NCBI GenBank assembly: GCA_900659855.1
Contig: CAACVI010000008.1
Span: forward strand, 1-61,918
DNA from: Candidatus Desulfarcum epimagneticum
GTDB lineage: Bacteria; Desulfobacterota; Desulfobacteria; Desulfobacterales; CR-1
DNA length: 61,918 bases
Reading direction: 5' to 3'
The notes beneath the pieces are model-generated. The model worked only from the letters and a program-made list of their open reading frames with translations. It did not search any database and had not been told where the DNA came from. Within the stretch, counting starts at the first letter, position 1. Each line of letters opens with the position of its first letter. Shown here piece by piece: positions 57,095 through 61,918 of the stretch. A program made the position numbers and the translations under genes.

Positions 57095-59572
57095 TTACGC
57101 GCATTTGCTGTACCCGCAGAAATGACAGGTCATGCACCCCTCCTCAAAACTGATGGTCTGGCCGCATTCCGGGCAGACCCCGCCGGCCAGAACGCTGGCC
57201 CGGGGCCGGCTCGCGGCCGGGTCATGGGTCATGTACCGGTCTTTCAGAACCCGGCTGATGGCGTCGGGTATGGACATGACCAGGCCCCCGTTCTGGAACA
57301 CGGGATGCTCGCCGCCGATGCCCTTGAGCTGCTCCACGATTTTCTCCACATTCACGCCCGAACGAAGCGCCAGAGACACCAGGCGGCCGATGGCCTCGGT
57401 CTTGGCCGTGGTGGACCGGCCCGATTTGCCGATGGTGGCGAACACCTCAAAGGGCTCGCCCTCGAATTCCGTCACCGTCACATACAAATCCCCCAGGCCG
57501 GTTTTGATCTTTCGGGTGAAGCCCTCCAGTATCTCAGGACGCTCTTTCGCCGACACGGCGGACCCGGTCTTTTCCTTGATCGACAAAACCTGCCTGTCCC
57601 GGCTTCCGTCCCGGTAAATCGTGACCCCTTTGCATCCCAGGTCCCAGGCCATCTTGTAAATATTGAGCACATCCCCCTGGGTGGCCTCGCCCGGAAGGTT
57701 CACGGTTTTGGACACCGCGTTGTCGGTGTGGGCCTGGAACGCCGCCTGCATTCGGATATGCATCTCCGGAGAAACGTCGTGGGCCGTCACAAACACTTTT
57801 CGCACATCTTCGGGCACTTCGTCAATATCCTTTATGCTCGCCTTTTTCGCGATCCTTCTCATGAGGGCGTGGCTGTAAAACCCCTTTTCCCGGGCCACCT
57901 TCTCAAAATACGGGTTGACCTCCATCAGCTCGTCGTTATCCATCACGGTTTTCACGAAATTAAGGGCGAACAGCGGCTCGATCCCGCTGGAGCATCCCGC
58001 GATGATGCTCAAAGTGCCGGTGGGCGCGATGGTGGTGATGGCGGCGTTCCGGTATTCGCAGCCCTCTTTTCCCTTGAACACGCTTTTGCCGAAATTTTCA
58101 AACACCCCCCTTTCCCGGGCCAGGTCCCCGGACGCCCCATGGGAGGTTTTCTGGATAAACCCCATGACGCTTTCCGCCACTTCCAGGGCCTCCCGGCTGT
58201 CATAGGGGACCTCAAGCTGGTAAAGCATGTCGGCGAATCCCATCACGCCCAGTCCGATCTTGCGGTTTCCCCTCACCATCCGGGTGATGTCCGGCAGCGG
58301 GTACTCGGACATGTCGATGGTGTTGTCCAGGAAATGAACGGCGTGTCCCACGACATCCCCCAGGGTCTTGTAATCCACCTCCGGATTTCCGCTTTCCCGG
58401 GTCACGAAGCGGGCCAGGTTCAAAGAGCCCAGGTTGCAGGCCTCCATGGGAAGCAGGGGCTGCTCGCCGCACGGGTTGGTGCTCTCGATTTCTCCCAGGA
58501 GGGGCGTGGGGTTGAACCGGTTCATGCGGTCCAGGAACAAAACGCCGGGGTCCCCGTTTTTCCACGCCTGGCGGGTCAGCATGTCATACACCTGGGCGCT
58601 GTTGAGTTTCTCTGTGGTTTTCCCGGTCCGGGGATCAATGAGGTCGTAGTCGGCGCCCCTTTCCAGCGCCTCGATAAAGGCGTCGGTGACGCCCACGGAA
58701 ATATTGAAATTGGTCAGCTGGCTGTTTTCGTCCTTGCAGTGGATAAATTCCAGGATATCCGGATGGTCCACGCGCAAAACCGCCATGTTGGCGCCCCGCC
58801 GGGTCCCCCCCTGCTTGACCTGCTCGGTGGCGGTGTTGAATATTTTCATAAACGACACCGGCCCCGACGCCACGCCCCCGGTGGTGCCCACGCAGCTGTT
58901 TTTGGGCCGCAGTCTGGAAAACGAAAACCCGGTGCCCCCGCCGGATTTGTGGATGATGGCGGCGTTTTTCAGGCCCTCGAAAATGTCCTCCATGCTGTCG
59001 TCGATGGGAAGGACAAAACACGCCGCGAGCTGGCGCAGGGTGGAGCCGGCGTTCATCAGGGTGGGGGAATTGGGCAGGAAATAAAAGCTTGTCATGATGT
59101 GGTAAAAGATATCCTCCACTTCCTTTACCCGCGCGTCGTCGGCCCCATATTTTTTCTCCGCCGAAGCGATGTAGGCGGCCACCCGTCTGAACATCCCGCC
59201 GGGGGTTTCCAGAAGCTCTCCCTGGCCGTCTTTTTTCAGATAACGCCTTTCCAGAACCGTCCGGGCGTTTCGGCCGATGACCGGCTCTTTGTTCGAGAAA
59301 ATCGACTGAAACACGCCCATGGACGACGCGCATTCGCATCCGTATTCCCGGGCCTTTTCCGCCAGTATTTCGTCGATGGCGTCGATGGTGACGGCGTCTT
59401 TTTTCATCCGGGATATCCGCTCCCGCAAATGGCGGCTGATGGCCATGGCCTGCTCCATGTCCACGGCGTTTTCCTCGGTCAGCGCCAGGGAAAAAATCCG
59501 GTCGTCCCAGCCTTGCGCGTTTAAATCAAAGCACACATCCTTCTCCGCTATAATCTTGATTCCTTTTAACAT
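57095..59572 (-). CDS. nrdJ: Class II (adenosylcobalamin-dependent) ribonucleotide reductase
   Basis: 825 residues, GAGG 5 nt before the ATG. FYFLPNSPTLMNAGSTLRQL, ACFVLPIDDSMEDIFEGLKN, HKSGGGTGFSFSRLRPKNS, QVKQGGTRRGANMAVLRVDH, ESTNPCGEQPLLPMEACNLG (radical-site Cys and Glu) and TIAPTGTLSIIAGCSSGIEP are the NrdJ signatures. The C-terminus has a Cys-rich tail (CPECGQTISFEEGCMTCHFC) that reduces the active site. It makes deoxyribonucleotides using B12, linking it to cobT. The length is typical for the NrdJ form with a C-terminal zinc ribbon. Confidence 0.96.
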   Translation of the reverse strand: MLKGIKIIAEKDVCFDLNAQGWDDRIFSLALTEENAVDMEQAMAISRHLRERISRMKKDAVTIDAIDEILAEKAREYGCECASSMGVFQSIFSNKEPVIGRNARTVLERRYLKKDGQGELLETPGGMFRRVAAYIASAEKKYGADDARVKEVEDIFYHIMTSFYFLPNSPTLMNAGSTLRQLAACFVLPIDDSMEDIFEGLKNAAIIHKSGGGTGFSFSRLRPKNSCVGTTGGVASGPVSFMKIFNTATEQVKQGGTRRGANMAVLRVDHPDILEFIHCKDENSQLTNFNISVGVTDAFIEALERGADYDLIDPRTGKTTEKLNSAQVYDMLTRQAWKNGDPGVLFLDRMNRFNPTPLLGEIESTNPCGEQPLLPMEACNLGSLNLARFVTRESGNPEVDYKTLGDVVGHAVHFLDNTIDMSEYPLPDITRMVRGNRKIGLGVMGFADMLYQLEVPYDSREALEVAESVMGFIQKTSHGASGDLARERGVFENFGKSVFKGKEGCEYRNAAITTIAPTGTLSIIAGCSSGIEPLFALNFVKTVMDNDELMEVNPYFEKVAREKGFYSHALMRRIAKKASIKDIDEVPEDVRKVFVTAHDVSPEMHIRMQAAFQAHTDNAVSKTVNLPGEATQGDVLNIYKMAWDLGCKGVTIYRDGSRDRQVLSIKEKTGSAVSAKERPEILEGFTRKIKTGLGDLYVTVTEFEGEPFEVFATIGKSGRSTTAKTEAIGRLVSLALRSGVNVEKIVEQLKGIGGEHPVFQNGGLVMSIPDAISRVLKDRYMTHDPAASRPRASVLAGGVCPECGQTISFEEGCMTCHFCGYSKCA

Positions 59573-59620
59573 GATTTCCTCGAATTCTTTGGCCCGGTTT
59601 TTGGCCGATTTTTTTTAGGT

Positions 59621-60919
59621 TTATGGGTTTGGATGAGAATGAAGCGCCGCGAAATTCCCGTCCGGGCGCATGGCATTGTCAGGATTTTTTTTGCGCATAT
59701 AGCTTCGTCCTTTTCCGACGCCGGGATGCGCCGCGTGGTCGCCTGTTAGATGAAGATATTTTTCAGGCACAGGATCAACAGGCTCAGGCTCAGGCACACC
59801 GCCGCATCGAGTGACTGCGAGGGTCGGATTATTTTTAAATTTCCCGCCAAACATCTGCTGAGCAATTTCACGCGCAAGAACTTCCGCCATAAGAGATGGC
59901 GCCGCATTACCAATTTGCCTCTGGATTTCTGTTCTGGGGGCATCGATTATAAAACTGTTTGGAAATGTTTGGATTGCGGCCATTTCCTGCCAGGAAAGTT
60001 TTCTGTTATTCCAATGGAACGGGCCAATCGCTGAGCCGGGTTGGGCTTGGATTGTCCAGCTTGGAAGTCTTTTAGAGAGTTTTAAGAGAAAACTCCAATA
60101 ACGGGCGCGCCACCCAAAGAGCGGGAGTCCTCCTCTACGGTCTGTGTGCCAAAGATAATTTTGGCCTTCTGGAATTGAGGGAAGAAGGTCCGCCCATTTT
60201 CCGCCGACTCGCAATTTTTCTTTGGAACTGGGAGCAATGCCGCCAATGGCTTCCCAGGCCGTGACATAAGGCGCCATTGCCATCTCTCCCAAAAGAGGCA
60301 ATTGAACTTCTTGAGAAGCCACATGGGTCGGATGAGGAAAACGAAAGGGCGCCCCCCGGCGAGAAGCAACCAAAAAAAACCGCACTCTAAGTTGGGGAGC
60401 GCCATAATCCGCAACGTTCAACACCTCCCATGACGGAATATAGCGCAGACCGGCCTTGTGATTGATCTCCTTGATACGCTCCATAATGAACCGGAAACCT
60501 TCCTCCTTGCCGTTGTAGTTCAGCCCATGAACATTTTCCAGTAAAAAAACATGGGGTTGCAAGTCTTCGACAAAACGAAAGTATTGTTCGAGTGTATTGG
60601 CGCGGGGATCTTTGAGACGCAGCGTATCTCCCGTTCTCCAATATGCGGATTTGGAGAACGGTTGACATGGAGGCCCTCCAATGAGAACATCGCATGCGCC
60701 TGGCTGTGTCCCAATAATCTTCCCAATCTCTGAAGCACTCACATCTTCAATCGGCGCATGGAGAACATTCTCCTGACCGTTCAGCCGAAGCGTTTCACAA
60801 GAGAACTTATCAAAATCGTTCGCAAAACGAACGGAATAGCCTGCCGATTTAAATCCGTGGTCCAGCCCGCCGCACCCGGAAAAAAGACTGACAACCTGCA
60901 AATCAGATCTCTGGGTCAT
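59621..60919 (-). CDS. DNA (cytosine-5) methyltransferase of a type II restriction-modification pair
   Basis: 432 residues from ATG 60919, overlapping the upstream gene by 17 bp. C5-methyltransferase motifs in order: I VVSLFSGCGGLDHGFKSAG, IV GGPPCQPFSKSAYW (catalytic Cys), VI FLLENVHGLNYNG, VIII QLRVRFFLVASRRG, X QIGNAAPSLMAEVLA. The region between VIII and IX (about 190-300) is the target-recognition domain; its site cannot be read from sequence. The last ~50 residues (EPEPVDPVPEKYLH onwards) lie beyond the fold and look like read-on coding. Partner endonuclease is directly upstream. Confidence 0.93.
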   Translation of the reverse strand: MTQRSDLQVVSLFSGCGGLDHGFKSAGYSVRFANDFDKFSCETLRLNGQENVLHAPIEDVSASEIGKIIGTQPGACDVLIGGPPCQPFSKSAYWRTGDTLRLKDPRANTLEQYFRFVEDLQPHVFLLENVHGLNYNGKEEGFRFIMERIKEINHKAGLRYIPSWEVLNVADYGAPQLRVRFFLVASRRGAPFRFPHPTHVASQEVQLPLLGEMAMAPYVTAWEAIGGIAPSSKEKLRVGGKWADLLPSIPEGQNYLWHTDRRGGLPLFGWRARYWSFLLKLSKRLPSWTIQAQPGSAIGPFHWNNRKLSWQEMAAIQTFPNSFIIDAPRTEIQRQIGNAAPSLMAEVLAREIAQQMFGGKFKNNPTLAVTRCGGVPEPEPVDPVPEKYLHLTGDHAAHPGVGKGRSYMRKKNPDNAMRPDGNFAALHSHPNP

Positions 60920-61898
60920 ACACGACCTCCGTTTTTTTTCGGTTAATGGCCTCAATTATGTCGTTAAGGCTGTTCGCGGCGATTCGATCAAACACTTCCA
61001 CCCATGGTTTTGTTTCCTCATCAATGGATATATGGACATTGACCTCCGCGCTCGCTCCTGTTCCCCAGGCGCGCAGTCCGATACCCGGGGTTCTTTTGGG
61101 TTGTTTTTGAAGAATCCGAATGGACTTACGCGCGGAAATCAGACGAAATTCAGGGGTCGCGAAATTTTTGCGAATGCCGCTCCAATGTCTGGTCGTCATT
61201 CCATAAACAAATTTATCTTCCGCATCGCGAATACGGGTCCCCGAAAAATCGTTAAGCACACGCCAGACTATCGCCTCGTCATCATCAAATAAGGGAATGA
61301 GGTGGGTATTGATAGAATCAATCAGGCCATAGTCAACCGCTACCGCATAAAGAAGATTTGACTCCTTTTCAATAGCGTCATACGCTTTGTAAACAGGGAT
61401 TGGCACACAGTCATTCGGCTCCAGGCCTACAAGTCGCTTTGCGTTTTCAAAACGAGTTCCTGCGTTTTTCACATTAATTGGAAGACGAAGGTCGCCTTCG
61501 GTTAATGTAAAATCCACAAGCGTATGGCCGGATTCCCTGTCATCCTCATAATCGACCGTTTTTCTTTTGGCCCGCAAAGCGTCAACTTGCTCAAGGAAAC
61601 GCTGCTCCGTAATTGCGGCCGGGAACATTTTGGTAATGGGGTTCTCAGCTGATCCGGTTTTAGTCCGGACTTTTACATGCCCAAGGAAACCTCCTTTTGC
61701 CAGGGTCGGGACGAGTTCTTTTGCTTTAGTAAGGGAATAGCAATTCAGATGATACAGATGCCGGGCAATCTGTTCCTTATCCCTGTCACCATTGATTGCC
61801 CAAAGATATGCCTGAGCCAACCCTGAGCCTACCCAACGAGAATCAGGAAGGACGGAGACTATGGCTTGAGCGACTTCTAATTCGTTGTATTGTTTCAT
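60903..61898 (-). CDS. Putative type II restriction endonuclease
   Basis: 331 residues, ATG 61898 just inside the window. I do not recognise the family. A candidate PD-(D/E)XK core is HTLVDFTLTEGDLRLPINVK (about 126-145), where Asp and the NVK strand would be the first Asp and the x-x-K position. The N-terminal ~90 residues are helical (VAQAIVSVLPDSRWVGSGLA, LYHLNCYSLTKAKELVPTL) and could be DNA-binding. Operon overlap with a cytosine methyltransferase is the main reason for the call. Confidence 0.65.
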   Translation of the reverse strand: MKQYNELEVAQAIVSVLPDSRWVGSGLAQAYLWAINGDRDKEQIARHLYHLNCYSLTKAKELVPTLAKGGFLGHVKVRTKTGSAENPITKMFPAAITEQRFLEQVDALRAKRKTVDYEDDRESGHTLVDFTLTEGDLRLPINVKNAGTRFENAKRLVGLEPNDCVPIPVYKAYDAIEKESNLLYAVAVDYGLIDSINTHLIPLFDDDEAIVWRVLNDFSGTRIRDAEDKFVYGMTTRHWSGIRKNFATPEFRLISARKSIRILQKQPKRTPGIGLRAWGTGASAEVNVHISIDEETKPWVEVFDRIAANSLNDIIEAINRKKTEVVYDPEI

Positions 61899-61918
61899 GT
61901 TATCTCGTTTCTCAATAT

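Noticed and set aside
56996-59524. 842-codon open frame on + opposite nrdJ
   Set aside because: Shadow of nrdJ, whose signature motifs are unmistakable on the - strand. It starts within the tandem repeats.

Overview
The window looks like chromosomal DNA of an anaerobic, GC-rich Gram-negative bacterium, most likely a sulfate-reducing Desulfobacterota (Desulfobacterales-like). The reasons are an acyl-CoA dehydrogenase closely resembling the non-decarboxylating glutaryl-CoA dehydrogenase of Desulfococcus, a glutaconyl-CoA decarboxylase alpha subunit beside it, a CooC/AcsF-type nickel-insertion ATPase, a B12-dependent ribonucleotide reductase with cobT in the same window, and a tolC-ftsE-ftsX-envC outer-envelope cluster. 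This is inference from remembered families; no search was run.

Layout. (i) 1-3.6 kb is a worn accessory area: a YgiT/MqsA-type regulator, a 5'-truncated RHS gene followed by a small membrane protein, and a fragment of an AAA/PD-(D/E)XK gene. (ii) 3.66-11.96 kb is one 2768-residue exported protein with cadherin/FN3-like repeats. (iii) 12.4-23 kb on + holds tolC, ftsE, ftsX, envC, ctpA, a divergent polysaccharide deacetylase, then acyl-CoA dehydrogenase, a carboxymuconolactone decarboxylase-like protein and gcdA. (iv) 27.4-23 kb on - holds cooC, acuC-like, CBS/ACT, prmA-like and cobT. (v) 27.6-31.6 kb is a decaying strip with an AAA gene that has lost its nuclease domain, a YkgJ-like protein, toxin-antitoxin leftovers and copies of a dispersed repeat. 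(vi) 31.3-48.7 kb is a CRISPR island. (vii) 48.8-59.6 kb on - is housekeeping: gpsA, gyrA, an AI-2E transporter, thiolase, GNAT, coaBC, nrdJ. (viii) 59.6-61.9 kb is a cytosine-methyltransferase/restriction-enzyme pair.

The CRISPR island is the most interesting part. Everything in it reads on the - strand: array 2 (20 repeats), cas6, cas10, csm2, csm3, csm4, csm5, a large NACHT-type NTPase/pentapeptide gene, a TIR-SAVED gene, then array 1 (14 full repeats). It is a type III-A (Csm) system. Cas10 keeps the GGDD cyclase motif but has lost the HD nuclease residues, so its expected output is a cyclic-oligoadenylate signal. The only recognisable sensor of such a signal in the operon is the TIR-SAVED protein, a predicted NADase. 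There is no csm6, CARF protein, cas1 or cas2 in the window. The NACHT/pentapeptide gene is split by two insertion sequences. Removing each IS with one copy of its target duplication (10 bp ACTGAAAACA; TA) restores a single open frame of about 934 codons, so the original operon carried a NACHT-TM-pentapeptide protein directly upstream of TIR-SAVED. A CRISPR-associated dispersed repeat with a GGGGCGAAT..ATTCGCCCC hairpin sits 1-2 nt from the leader-distal end of array 2 and of two relic repeat units.

Other points: a thiolase whose only well-placed start codon appears to be AUC, a family of 135-170 bp palindromic elements between genes, and relics of a third CRISPR repeat type.
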